Source of the DNA: DASYXW01 sp035934405
Lineage (GTDB): Bacteria; Acidobacteriota; Terriglobia; UBA7540
Reading direction: 5' to 3'
Assembly (NCBI GenBank): GCA_035934405.1
Contig: DASYXW010000051.1
Span: forward strand, 1 to 19,028
DNA length: 19,028 nucleotides
Shown here in pieces: positions 6,979-14,609 of the stretch. The position numbers and the translations under genes were made by a program. Under the pieces are notes generated by a model. The model saw only the letters and a program-made list of their open reading frames with translations, ran no database searches and had not been told where the DNA came from. Numbering within the stretch: position 1 is the first letter of the stretch; every line of letters starts with the position of its first letter.

Positions 6979-8511
6979 ATGTCCGAAGTTCGAGTTCGAT
7001 TCGCGCCCTCGCCCACCGGCTACCTCCACGTCGGCAACGCCCGCACGGCTCTCTTCAACTGGCTGTTCGCCCGGCACAAGCAGGGAGCATTCGTCCTGCG
7101 CATTGAAGATACCGACGTGGAGCGCTCGAAAACCGAGCACGAGGCGCAGTTGCTCGAAGACCTCCGCTGGTTCGGACTCGATTGGGACGAGGGGCCGGAT
7201 AGGCCGGGTCCGTTCGGTCCCTATCGGCAATCCGAGCGCAAGGAGCTTTACGCGCAGCACGCCACCCACCTGATCGACGCGGGTCATGCCTATTTCTGCT
7301 TCTGCACCGCCGAGCAGCTCGAAGCCGAGCGTCAGGAAGCCGTCAAGGCCGGACGCCAGCCCATGTACTCGGGCCGCTGCCGCCAGCGTCCGCGCGAGGA
7401 GTCAGCGCGCAAGGTGGCGGAGGGCCAGCCGGCTTCGATTCGCCTCAAAATCGAAGGCGGCAGTTTCGCCTGGAACGATCTCGTCCACGGCCTCACCACA
7501 TTTTCAAGCGACGTCATCGGCGACTTCATCCTGGTGCGTTCCGACGGCAATCCCGCGTACAACTACGCCGTGGTGATTGATGACCGCCTGATGGAAATCT
7601 CGCACGTGATCCGGGGCGACGACCACATTTCGAACACGCCGCGCCAGCTTGCCTTGTACCAGGCCTTCGGTTGGGAGCCGCCGCAGTTCGCGCACCTTTC
7701 CACGATTCTCGGGCCTGACCGCGCGCGGCTCTCGAAGCGCCACGGCGCGACGTCGCTCCAGAACTTCCGCGACATGGGAATCCTGCCGGAGGCGCTCGGC
7801 AACTACCTGGCGCTGCTCGGCTGGTCGCCGCACGACGGCGTGACCGAAATCCTGACGGTGGCTGACCTCGTCGCGCAGTTTTCACTCGACCGCATCACCA
7901 AGAGTCCCGCCGTGTTCGATCAGGAAAAGCTGAACTGGATGAACCGGCACTACCTGAAGGAGTCGCCGCTGCGGCGGCTCGCCCAAATGGCCGTTCCGTT
8001 TCTTGCGGGGGTTGGATACTTACCCATCGAGGCTGGGGCATCAGACCCTTCAGGTCTGCGAGGCGGGGCCACCGAGCCTTTGCTCCAGTGGCTGGAGCGC
8101 ATAGTGGACGCAGTGCTCAAGAATCTCGACCGTCTCGATCAGTTGCCGGAAGCCGCGCGTTTGATCTTTGAATACGACGCACGGCGCACGGCGGATGAAG
8201 TGATGACCCCGGACGATCGGGCAGCTTCGGCGGACGTGCTGGCCGCATTCATCCCACCCGTGCTGGCTGAGCCCGGCCTCACCTACACGCGCTTCCGCGA
8301 AATCGCGAAAGGCGTCCAGAAGCAAACCGGCAAGAAGGGCAGAGAGCTGTTTCATCCTATCCGGGTGGCGGTGACAGGCGCCGTGTCGGGCCCAGAGCTC
8401 GAAAAGCTGATACCCATCTTCGAAGAAGGAGCCAAACTCTCGCTCGCTCCTCCGATAAAAAGCACAGCGCGACGGCTGCGCGAGTTCGCAGAGGCGGCGA
8501 AACTTTTTTGA
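6979..8511 (+). CDS. gltX: Glutamyl-tRNA synthetase
   Basis: A 510-residue class I aminoacyl-tRNA synthetase that charges glutamate onto tRNA-Glu (and on tRNA-Gln in bacteria using the transamidation route). The HIGH-like motif is HVGN (17-20) after RFAPSPTGYL, and the KMSKS-like motif is RLSKRHGA (250-257). The CFCTAEQL...SGRC segment (about 111-134) matches the zinc-type loop of bacterial enzymes. An in-frame open stretch extends upstream to 6925, but it lies inside surE, and the family begins right at MSEVRVRFAPSP, so I take the ATG at 6979, 17 bases after surE. An unusual Gly/Ser-rich segment, GASDPSGLRGGATEP, in the alpha-helical C-terminal part is encoded around a perfect palindrome at 8042-8058 and looks inserted. 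Whether the enzyme is discriminating or not cannot be judged. Confidence 0.95.
   Translation: MSEVRVRFAPSPTGYLHVGNARTALFNWLFARHKQGAFVLRIEDTDVERSKTEHEAQLLEDLRWFGLDWDEGPDRPGPFGPYRQSERKELYAQHATHLIDAGHAYFCFCTAEQLEAERQEAVKAGRQPMYSGRCRQRPREESARKVAEGQPASIRLKIEGGSFAWNDLVHGLTTFSSDVIGDFILVRSDGNPAYNYAVVIDDRLMEISHVIRGDDHISNTPRQLALYQAFGWEPPQFAHLSTILGPDRARLSKRHGATSLQNFRDMGILPEALGNYLALLGWSPHDGVTEILTVADLVAQFSLDRITKSPAVFDQEKLNWMNRHYLKESPLRRLAQMAVPFLAGVGYLPIEAGASDPSGLRGGATEPLLQWLERIVDAVLKNLDRLDQLPEAARLIFEYDARRTADEVMTPDDRAASADVLAAFIPPVLAEPGLTYTRFREIAKGVQKQTGKKGRELFHPIRVAVTGAVSGPELEKLIPIFEEGAKLSLAPPIKSTARRLREFAEAAKLF
8042..8058. repeat. Palindrome inside gltX, possibly an in-frame insertion
   Basis: CAGACC (8042-8047), CTTCA and GGTCTG (8053-8058) form a perfect 6-base inverted repeat within the coding sequence. 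It codes for the low-complexity segment SDPSGLR, in a linker between conserved helices. The core resembles the gene-external palindromes in this window in having short arms around a small loop. An in-frame insertion of a repeat element would explain it; chance is not excluded. Confidence 0.35.
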
Positions 8512-8533
8512 ATCACCGGGGCGCGAGCGCCGT

Positions 8534-9301
8534 ATGTCGAAACGAGGAATAGGGCCGGCGGTGGACGCGCTCTACGGCATCAACGCCGTCAAGGAAGCCC
8601 TGCAGGCGCGTCCGGTTGAGTACGTTCTGGTGGCCGAGGGACATCATGGCCCGCGGGTGCAGGAGATCATTGACGCCTGTCGCGCGGCGGGAATCTCGCT
8701 GCGGTTCGCGCCGCTGCCGGCGCTCGAGCGCCTGGCGGGAACCCCGCAGCATCAGAATGTGGTCGCCGTCTGCTCCGCCAAGGCCTACGACGATCTCGAG
8801 ACGCTCGTTCGCTCGTCCGACCGGCCGCTGCTGGTGGTTCTCGATGGCGTGGAAGACCCGGCGAACCTCGGCGCCGTGGTGCGCACGGCGGTCGCGGCTG
8901 GGGCCGACGGGATCGTGATCCCGGAGCGTCGCGCGGCAGGGCTTTCGCCGGCGGTCGCTCGCGCGGCGGCCGGCGCGCTCGAACACGCCAGAATCGCGCG
9001 CGTCACCAATCTGGTGCGGGCCCTCGAAGATCTCAAGCAACAGAATGTGTGGGTGTACGGGTTCGAGGCGCAAGCGGAGAAGTCCTATCTGGACCTCGAC
9101 TACTCCGGTTCATGTGCGCTCGTCTTCGGCGGCGAAGGGCACGGTCTGCACCGGCTGGTGCGCGAGACCTGTGACGATCGGGCGCGGATTCCGCTGCACG
9201 GACCGGTCGAATCGCTGAACGTCTCCGTGGCCACCGCCGTCGTTCTTTACGAGGCGGCGCGCCAACGGCACAAGACCACCCCAGCGAGCTTGGCGAGGTG
9301 A
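8534..9301 (+). CDS. rlmB: 23S rRNA 2'-O-methyltransferase of the RlmB/TrmH (SpoU) family
   Basis: A 255-residue SPOUT methyltransferase that transfers a methyl group from S-adenosylmethionine to a ribose 2'-OH; RlmB members modify G2251 in the peptidyltransferase P-loop of 23S rRNA. An N-terminal RNA-binding domain (YGINAVKEAL at 14-23) precedes the knotted catalytic domain. All three motifs are present: LDGVEDPANLGAVVRTA (103-119, with Asn111 and Arg117), FGGEGHGL (198-205, with Glu201) and ESLNVSVATA (226-235, with Asn229). The N-terminal substrate-binding domain and length fit RlmB; tRNA (Gm18) methyltransferase TrmH is the alternative. It follows gltX by 22 bases, so it fits a translation-related operon. 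Its C-terminus ends soon after the last motif. Confidence 0.88.
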   Translation: MSKRGIGPAVDALYGINAVKEALQARPVEYVLVAEGHHGPRVQEIIDACRAAGISLRFAPLPALERLAGTPQHQNVVAVCSAKAYDDLETLVRSSDRPLLVVLDGVEDPANLGAVVRTAVAAGADGIVIPERRAAGLSPAVARAAAGALEHARIARVTNLVRALEDLKQQNVWVYGFEAQAEKSYLDLDYSGSCALVFGGEGHGLHRLVRETCDDRARIPLHGPVESLNVSVATAVVLYEAARQRHKTTPASLAR

Positions 9302-9377
9302 TGTGAGAACGGCAACGCCAATGGTGTCCCACTCATCCAAGCAAGCAGGCGGGCTTCTGCCGCCAGCGAGGTGTGCC

Positions 9378-10541
9378 ATGAGTTCCAGGCGCGCGCCCGG
9401 CAACGGGCCCAACGTGAAGCTGATCCTAATCAGTGTCGCCGCACTCATCACGGCTCTTTCCCCAGCGCTTGCGCAGGACGGAGTCGACGGCTCGGCCCCG
9501 GTCATCACGCGGCCAAGAAGAGAACCGCCTCCCGAGACGAACCTTCCCAAGACGGCCAAGATTCGCGTCGAGTCCACGTTGGTGACTGCGCCCGTCACCG
9601 TGCTTGACTCGTCCGGGGACTTTGTCTCGAACCTCGACGAGAAAGACTTCGAGATCACGGACAATGGCGCGCCACAGCGGATCGTCCGCTTTGACACCAC
9701 GCTCGCTCCGATTGCGCTGGTCGTGGTCGTCGAGACGAGCGATCGGGTGTCGGCGCTCCTCGATCAAATTCGCCCCCTGGGCACGGTGTTCTCAGGCTTG
9801 ATGCTCGGCCCGAAGGGCGAGGCCGCGGTGCTCACCTACGCCGACCAGGTGAATTTGGCGCAGGACTTTTCGAGCGACAGCGGCGATCTCGCGCGGGCGC
9901 TCGGCGGCGTCAAAGCCTGGGGCGACAAAGCCCGCTTGAACGACGCGCTGTCGCAGGCGATCTCTCTGCTGGAGAAAGAACCGGATACCGACCGCCGCGT
10001 GATCGTGGCGTTTTCGGACGGATTCGACAAGGGGAGTGAAACGGAGAAAGCCGAAGTGATCCGCCGCGCGGTGAACGCCGGCGTGACCATCTATGGCCTG
10101 GGTTTCAGTCCGGCCGAGGCCCTGCTGAAGAAGAAGCCGGACGACGCTCCGCTCGGCCCGCTCGACAACAACGTAACGCGTCCGGGGCCGCCGGGCGAGG
10201 CCAACACACCCACGATTCAGGCACAGGTGTACGACACGCCGATCCAGTCCGTGCCCATTCTGACGGCCGCCGGCGAAACCATCAAGTCCGAGCTCGCCTC
10301 CAGCCTGCTCGAAGCCTACGCCGGCTACACCGGCGGCGTTTACTACTCGCACTGGAAGAAGAACGCGTTACAGAACCAGCTCAACCGCATCTCGAGCGAG
10401 GTCCGCAGCCAGTACGAGATCGCTTATGTTCCCGACACGCTCGGCCAACCGGGCTTCCACCGGCTCGAGGTTCGCGTCAACTCGCCGGGATTGAAAGTGC
10501 GGACGCGGGCGGGCTATTTCAACGGCGGTAAGAATCCGTGA
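9378..10541 (+). CDS. Exported VWFA-domain protein (acidobacterial type)
   Basis: A 387-residue secreted protein. Residues 1-32 form a signal peptide (basic start, hydrophobic VKLILISVAALITAL, cleavage probably at ALA-QD). A short beta-rich N-terminal domain (about 60-107, with VLDSSGDFVSNLDEKDFEI) precedes a von Willebrand A fold (about 112-260). The layout matches the VWFA-related family expanded in Acidobacteriota, whose function is unknown. The metal-binding DxSxS site is degenerate, reading ETSDR at 119-123, and the expected Thr is Ala in DKARLNDAL, so metal-dependent adhesion is doubtful. The last part (about 320-387) has TGGVYYSHWKKN, YEIAYVP and RTRAGYF, typical of the family. I take the ATG at 9378 because GAGG lies a few bases upstream and the signal peptide then starts properly; a GTG at 9303 would add 25 residues. 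Confidence 0.85.
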   Translation: MSSRRAPGNGPNVKLILISVAALITALSPALAQDGVDGSAPVITRPRREPPPETNLPKTAKIRVESTLVTAPVTVLDSSGDFVSNLDEKDFEITDNGAPQRIVRFDTTLAPIALVVVVETSDRVSALLDQIRPLGTVFSGLMLGPKGEAAVLTYADQVNLAQDFSSDSGDLARALGGVKAWGDKARLNDALSQAISLLEKEPDTDRRVIVAFSDGFDKGSETEKAEVIRRAVNAGVTIYGLGFSPAEALLKKKPDDAPLGPLDNNVTRPGPPGEANTPTIQAQVYDTPIQSVPILTAAGETIKSELASSLLEAYAGYTGGVYYSHWKKNALQNQLNRISSEVRSQYEIAYVPDTLGQPGFHRLEVRVNSPGLKVRTRAGYFNGGKNP

Positions 10542-10578
10542 ATCATGTGGCAACTGGGCTAGATACCGAGGCTCGAAA

Positions 10579-11073
10579 CTAAGGATAATCTTCGTGGTTC
10601 TGCACGTCGACCCGCCGGCCAGCTTTCAAGTCAATCTCGGCGAGGTAAGGTTGCATTTCATCGGGGGCCACCTCGAGAACAACCACGTGAGTAGCGCCTC
10701 CCTCCCGGTAAACGATGGTGAAGTAGCGGTTCTTCTTTCCTCCTCCCTCGGGCGGCTTCAGCTTCCACTTCAGTTTCAGCTTGCGAACCGAACGGCTGAC
10801 GCCGGAGCGATACTCCATCCGGCTGATCGCCGCGTACGGCGCGTGAAGGGAGTATTGAGCGCAGAGGAACGAAAGCTGTTGCGATGTCAGTTCGATGGTC
10901 CCTTCGCAACCCGCCAACACATCCTCAGTGCCGGCGACGTAGGCGAACTGTGGCTGCTTGGCCTTCTGAGCGCTGGCGGCGGCCGGCGCCAACAGAAGCA
11001 GCGCGGCCAGGCCGGAAACTTTGAGCGCAGCCCGGCGGCCCGAAGCTCTAAGAAGTTCGTCGTTATTCGGCAT
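10579..11073 (-). CDS. Exported protein of unknown function, Tat-like signal
   Basis: A 164-residue protein I do not recognise. Residues 10-36 look like a signal peptide containing GRRAALK (12-18), close to a twin-arginine motif, then a hydrophobic leucine/alanine run and a cleavage site at ASA-QK (33-37). The mature part is beta-strand rich: a strand pair around FAYVAGTEDVLAGCEG, a conserved-looking FLCAQYSLHAPYAAISRMEY segment and an edge strand YFTIVYREGGATHVVVLEVAP near the end, suggesting a PH-like or other small beta-barrel. Two Cys, in GCEG and FLCAQ, could form a disulfide once exported. The start is well supported: GAGG sits 7 bases ahead of the ATG. It follows the TonB_C-domain gene by 51 bases on the same strand, and converges with the VWFA-domain gene, leaving 37 bases with no clear hairpin. 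The fold guess is weak. Confidence 0.75.
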   Translation of the reverse strand: MPNNDELLRASGRRAALKVSGLAALLLLAPAAASAQKAKQPQFAYVAGTEDVLAGCEGTIELTSQQLSFLCAQYSLHAPYAAISRMEYRSGVSRSVRKLKLKWKLKPPEGGGKKNRYFTIVYREGGATHVVVLEVAPDEMQPYLAEIDLKAGRRVDVQNHEDYP

Positions 11074-11124
11074 TTCGTGTCCTCAAACTCCCGATCACTT
11101 CGGCCGCGTGGCGCAACCGCTCGC

Positions 11125-11856
11125 CTATTGACGATGGGGTACGGCGGCGCTCGCCGGGGCCGTTGGGGAATGCGCGGCGGCGGCGACGGGCACTTCCACC
11201 TCAAGGTACCACGGCACAGCGAGGTTACCACAGCGCGCCGGGCGGAATCTCCACCCTTCGACGCTCTGTCGCGCCGCATCGAACAGCGCAGGAGGGCCGG
11301 CCAACGGGGTAGAGTCGATAACCTCGCCCTGATCGTCCACCAGCACCCGGAGTCGGACAGGCTCCGCGCCGGCGGCCAAGTCGGGTTGGTGAAGCACCTG
11401 GGGCGGCTTTACCTGGCGTTCGAGGTCGCTTTCGGCCTGGGGCGGAATGTGTTGCAGGTCGACGTGCTCAAGAGTGAAGCGCACATTCACGTCGGTCGAG
11501 AACGGCGACGGCCCCGACCGGGTGATGAACGGGCGGTAGATCCAGCGGCGAATCGTCTCGAGCGCTGAGGCGGCCAGGAACGGGTGCCCGCGAAGCACGT
11601 GAACGCGGCTCACCCGGCCCTCTCGCGTCACGCTCACCTCCACCTCGACGCGCCCCTGGATATAGTTGAGCCGCGCCAGCGCCGGATAGTCCGGCTTGGG
11701 CTGGCTCAACAACAGCTTGGTGGCCGCCTTGCGCTTGAGCTGGACCGGCGCGGAACGCAGATCCGATTGGACGCCCGCCGCCTCCACCGCCGCAATGCCA
11801 CTGGCGCCGCTGAGGAGCAGAGCACCGAACAAGAGGTTGCAGGCTCCCTCAGTCAT
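11125..11856 (-). CDS. Exported protein with two TonB C-terminal domains
   Basis: A 243-residue protein. After an N-terminal hydrophobic export segment (about 6-28) it carries two TonB_C-like domains: residues 54-131 (PDYPALARLNYIQGRVEVEV ending in RRWIYRPF) and 157-224 (LRVLVDDQGEVIDSTPLAG ending in EGWRFRPA). True TonB has one such domain, a membrane anchor with an ExbB-contacting motif and a long Pro-rich linker; those features are missing, so it is probably a TonB-like periplasmic or lipid-linked protein rather than the energy transducer of a receptor. The short Ala/Pro tail is not conserved-looking. I use the ATG at 11856, which overlaps the acpS stop by 8 bases (ATGACTGA); a start at 11886 lies inside acpS and would add 10 basic residues ahead of the signal. 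The overlap implies coupled translation. Confidence 0.8.
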   Translation of the reverse strand: MTEGACNLLFGALLLSGASGIAAVEAAGVQSDLRSAPVQLKRKAATKLLLSQPKPDYPALARLNYIQGRVEVEVSVTREGRVSRVHVLRGHPFLAASALETIRRWIYRPFITRSGPSPFSTDVNVRFTLEHVDLQHIPPQAESDLERQVKPPQVLHQPDLAAGAEPVRLRVLVDDQGEVIDSTPLAGPPALFDAARQSVEGWRFRPARCGNLAVPWYLEVEVPVAAAAHSPTAPASAAVPHRQ

Positions 11857-12232
11857 CCGACTCGAAGATGACTTGCGCCACCGCATAGTGGTCAGCGTGC
11901 GAAATCGAAAGTTCGGCGCGCCTCACGCCAAGTTGAGCGGCGAGTTCCTGCGCGCGTCCGCTGAGCGCCAGTTGCGGCTTGCCGCTCGGCAGGTGAGTCA
12001 CCTCAACGTCCAGCCACCGCACGCCTTCCCGCCAGCCCGTTCCCAGCGCTTTGAACGTCGCCTCCTTGGCGGCAAACCGCGCCGCGTACCGCTCCGCCTG
12101 ATTCTTGAACCTCTCGCAGTAAGCGATTTCCTGAGGTGTGTAAAGCCGCCTCACAAAATGCTCGCGATGCCGCTCCAGGACGTCTCGAATGCGCGACGTC
12201 TCCACCAGGTCAATGCCGGTTCCCACAATCAT
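11849..12232 (-). CDS. acpS: Holo-[acyl-carrier-protein] synthase
   Basis: A 127-residue enzyme of standard size that moves the 4'-phosphopantetheine arm of coenzyme A to a serine of acyl carrier protein, activating it for fatty acid synthesis. The two metal-binding acids are in place: Asp8 in GTGIDLVE and Glu57 in RFAAKEATFKALGTG (52-66). The C-terminal SISHADHYAVAQVIFE segment is also typical. The ATG is the first in-frame start before GTGID. It lies 134 bases downstream of proA on the same strand and has its own likely promoter. It overlaps the exported TonB_C-domain gene by 8 bases, an unusual partner for this housekeeping enzyme. Confidence 0.96.
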   Translation of the reverse strand: MIVGTGIDLVETSRIRDVLERHREHFVRRLYTPQEIAYCERFKNQAERYAARFAAKEATFKALGTGWREGVRWLDVEVTHLPSGKPQLALSGRAQELAAQLGVRRAELSISHADHYAVAQVIFESDD

Positions 12233-12317
12233 GTAATCGCCTTCTGCCGGCCAGACCTCGCAGACTCCTCCAAACTCCGGCGCAGCTCTCCTCTTCGAGT
12301 TTCGCCGGTATGTTCTT

Positions 12318-12347
12318 ACCCTAACAGAATTGAGCGGACCATTTCAA
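12318..12347 (-). promoter_or_regulatory. Candidate promoter for acpS
   Basis: Reading the minus strand, TTGAAA (complement of 12342-12347) is followed after 18 bases by TAGGGT (12318-12323), preceded by TG one base upstream to give an extended -10, TGTTAGGGT. The element lies in the 134-base gap between proA and acpS and points at acpS, about 85 bases from the ATG. The -10 matches consensus in three of six bases, so the call rests on the TG extension and the good -35. The remaining leader shows no gene. Confidence 0.45.
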
Positions 12348-12366
12348 ATCTCGGCCAAGACCACCT

Positions 12367-13638
12367 TCACACGCGAAGTTGTCCTGATCCGACGACCTGA
12401 TATTTCACCGACGTCAATTCCGTCAGCGCAAACGGACCCCGACAGTGCAGCTTCTGGGTGCTGATTCCCATCTCGGCGCCGAAGCCGAACTCGCCGCCGT
12501 CGGTGAAGCGTGTGGAGGCGTTCCAATAGACGGCGGCGGAATCCACCTCGTGCAGGAACCGGCGGGCGCGGGCTTCGTCGCTGGTGACGATGGCGTCAGA
12601 GTGCGCGGTGGAATAGCGATTGATGTGGGCGATGGCCTCGTCGAGGCTGCCGACGACCGCAACGGCCATGGTCAGCGCCGAGTACTCCGTCGCCCAGTCC
12701 TCCGGCGTGGCGGCACCGACCTTGAGCGAAGCGGGGAGCAGGGCGACGAGACGCCGCGCTTCTTCATCGCCGCGCACCTCCACCCCGGCGTCGAGCAGCT
12801 CCTTCACGATGCGCGGCACGTACTGTGCGGCGATGGCTTTGTGCACCAGCAGTTTTTCGGCGGCGTTGCACACGGACGGGCGCGACGTCTTGGCGTTGAT
12901 GACGACGCGGTCCGCCATGACGAAGTCGGCTGCCCTGTCCACATACACGTGACAGTTTCCAGCCCCGGTCTCGATCACCGGCACGCGCGCTTTCTCGACA
13001 ACCCGATTGATGAGCTCCGGGCCGCCGCGCGGCACGAGCACGTCCACTAGGCCGCGCGCTTGCATGAGCTCGTCCACGGAGTCGCGCGAGCTCGAATCCA
13101 GCAGCTCCACGGAGCCTGCCGGAAGGCCTTCGGCTTGCGCCAGAAGCTCCACCAAAAGCTCGTTGGTGTGCATGGCCTCGCGGCCGCCTCGCAGCACGAC
13201 GGCGTTGCCGGCCTTGAAGGCGAGCACAGCGGCGTCCACGGTGACGTTGGGGCGCGACTCGTAAATCACCCCGACCACGCCCAACGGCACGCGCACCTTG
13301 CGGATCACGAGGCCGTTCGGTCGCGTCCATTCGTCCAGAACCGTGCCCACGGGGTCGGGCAGACTGATGACGGCGGCGATGCCATCGAGCATCTCGGCGA
13401 TGCGCTTGGGGTTCAGCAGCAGACGGTCGCGGCTCGACGGGCGAAGCGTGTTCGACTCGAGGTCGCGACGGTTGGCCTTCAGAATACGATCCTCGTTCGC
13501 GTCAATCTGCGACGCGCAGGCGCGCAGGACGTCGTTCTTCTCCTCGGTGGAGAGCAGAGCGACACGTGGAGCTGCCGTGCGCGCGCGGCGTAGCTTGTCG
13601 CGAGTGGAGATGGCAAGGTCAGTTGTTACGGGCATCAT
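12367..13638 (-). CDS. proA: Glutamate-5-semialdehyde dehydrogenase (gamma-glutamyl phosphate reductase)
   Basis: A 423-residue NADPH-dependent enzyme that reduces gamma-glutamyl phosphate to glutamate-5-semialdehyde, the second step of proline synthesis; the product then cyclises. It is an aldehyde dehydrogenase-fold protein. The catalytic Cys257 is in SRPSVCNAAEKLLVH (252-266), and VPLGVVGVIYESRPNVTVDA (117-136) is the usual signature near the cofactor site. Length matches the family. The start is either ATG at 13638 or ATG at 13635, with no effect on the domain; AAGGATTAA, which includes the proB stop, is just upstream and couples the two genes at a 7-base gap. Confidence 0.97.
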   Translation of the reverse strand: MMPVTTDLAISTRDKLRRARTAAPRVALLSTEEKNDVLRACASQIDANEDRILKANRRDLESNTLRPSSRDRLLLNPKRIAEMLDGIAAVISLPDPVGTVLDEWTRPNGLVIRKVRVPLGVVGVIYESRPNVTVDAAVLAFKAGNAVVLRGGREAMHTNELLVELLAQAEGLPAGSVELLDSSSRDSVDELMQARGLVDVLVPRGGPELINRVVEKARVPVIETGAGNCHVYVDRAADFVMADRVVINAKTSRPSVCNAAEKLLVHKAIAAQYVPRIVKELLDAGVEVRGDEEARRLVALLPASLKVGAATPEDWATEYSALTMAVAVVGSLDEAIAHINRYSTAHSDAIVTSDEARARRFLHEVDSAAVYWNASTRFTDGGEFGFGAEMGISTQKLHCRGPFALTELTSVKYQVVGSGQLRV

Positions 13639-13645
13639 GGTGAGT

Positions 13646-14401
13646 TTAATCCTTCACTTTCAACGGCGGAAAATACGTCCCCGTCTTGCGCTCGAGCGCG
13701 AGGGGAATCACTCTGGGATGCCTACCGTTGGCGATGCCGACGTGGATGCCCGATGCCGTGGCGCGCAGGGCGGCTCGGAGCTTGGAACGCATCCCGCCGC
13801 GCCCCAGCGCGCTCTTGCCGTCGCAGGCGGCCTCAAGAGCGGGCGTCACACGCTTGATAACACGCATCACCTCGGGCCTGCCTTGGCCGTTGCGGCGGTA
13901 AAAGCCGTCCACGTTGGTGAGCAGCACCAGCCAGTCCGCCCGCACTGCAGCTGCCACCAGCGCGCTCAACTCGTCGTTGTCGCCAAAGGCGCCTTCGAGC
14001 TCGCGCACCGAGACGCTGTCATTCTCATTCACGACTGGCAGCACCTTGAGGCGCAGTAATTGGTCGAGCGTGTTGCACAGGTTGCGGTAGCGAAGCGAAG
14101 AAGAAAAGTCGTCGCTGGAGAGCAGGAGCTGGGCCACAAGTTTCTTGCCGAAAAAAAGCCGCTCGTAAGTGTGCATAAGCTGGCTTTGGCCCACGGCCGC
14201 TGAAGCCTGCATCAGGTCGAGCTTGCGCGGCTGCTGCCCGATCGCGAGCGACGACATGCCGCAGGCGATGGCGCCCGAGCTCACCAGGACGTACTCGTGC
14301 GCCGCCAGGTCGAGTTGGTCCACCAGCGAGCGCATCCAGCGGGTGTCGATGCGACCGCCGGGGGCGATGAGGCTGGTTCCTATCTTGACGACAACGCGCA
14401 T
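13646..14401 (-). CDS. proB: Glutamate 5-kinase, short form without PUA domain
   Basis: A 251-residue kinase that phosphorylates the side-chain carboxylate of glutamate, the first and normally proline-inhibited step of proline synthesis; product goes directly to ProA. The amino acid kinase fold is complete: VVVKIGTSL (3-11), LVSSGAIACG (39-48), NENDSVS (125-131), GDNDELSALVA (140-150), LTNVDG (161-166) and GRGGMRSKLRAA. The chain ends shortly after this domain, about 110 residues short of enzymes such as that of E. coli that carry a C-terminal PUA domain, so it is a kinase-only form. There is no truncating frameshift: the natural stop lies 7 bases before proA. The ATG is the only sensible start, since TAA occurs in frame a short way upstream. 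AAGGGAG lies about 15 bases ahead of it. Confidence 0.95.
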   Translation of the reverse strand: MRVVVKIGTSLIAPGGRIDTRWMRSLVDQLDLAAHEYVLVSSGAIACGMSSLAIGQQPRKLDLMQASAAVGQSQLMHTYERLFFGKKLVAQLLLSSDDFSSSLRYRNLCNTLDQLLRLKVLPVVNENDSVSVRELEGAFGDNDELSALVAAAVRADWLVLLTNVDGFYRRNGQGRPEVMRVIKRVTPALEAACDGKSALGRGGMRSKLRAALRATASGIHVGIANGRHPRVIPLALERKTGTYFPPLKVKD

Positions 14402-14448
14402 CGGTTCGACCGTATGCTCCCTTCCTCTTACCTTTCAATGACTTCCGT

Positions 14449-14457
14449 ATTATACCA
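14449..14457 (-). promoter_or_regulatory. Extended -10 promoter for proBA
   Basis: On the minus strand the bases read TGGTATAAT, a perfect extended -10 box (TGn plus TATAAT). It lies 47 bases upstream of the proB ATG and predicts a short leader of about 40 bases. No -35 match is evident. The same TGn-TATAAT form precedes surE on the other strand. Confidence 0.65.
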
Positions 14458-14484
14458 GCGCCAGCAGTGATGAGACATGGTGGA

Positions 14485-14502
14485 TTCCCGCTTGCTCGGG
14501 AA
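14485..14502. repeat. REP-like palindrome between proB and the sigma factor gene
   Basis: TTCCCG (14485-14490), CTTGCT and CGGGAA (14497-14502) make a perfect inverted repeat, set in the context GGATTCCCGC...CGGGAACGAC. This form is a common dispersed intergenic palindrome in bacteria. A second hairpin follows at 14526-14549 (GGGCAAA and TTTGCCC arms), with no following T-run. Together they fill most of the 208-base divergent gap, where I find no gene. Confidence 0.55.
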
Positions 14503-14609
14503 CGACCCCTCGCGCCGGACCCTCTGGGCAAAGCTGTTGCTTTTTGCCCGGCTTACCTTTCTGATAGTCTTGCGTCCAATGTAGCGGGACGGAAAGAGCT
14601 CGAGCTTCG

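Noticed and set aside
9303..9377. Longer VWFA protein from a GTG at 9303
   Set aside because: It adds 25 residues ahead of the signal peptide and has no ribosome site, whereas the ATG at 9378 has a close GAGG.
14526..14549. GGGCAAA/TTTGCCC hairpin as a terminator
   Set aside because: No T-run follows it on either strand and it lies between two divergent genes, so nothing is expected to end there.
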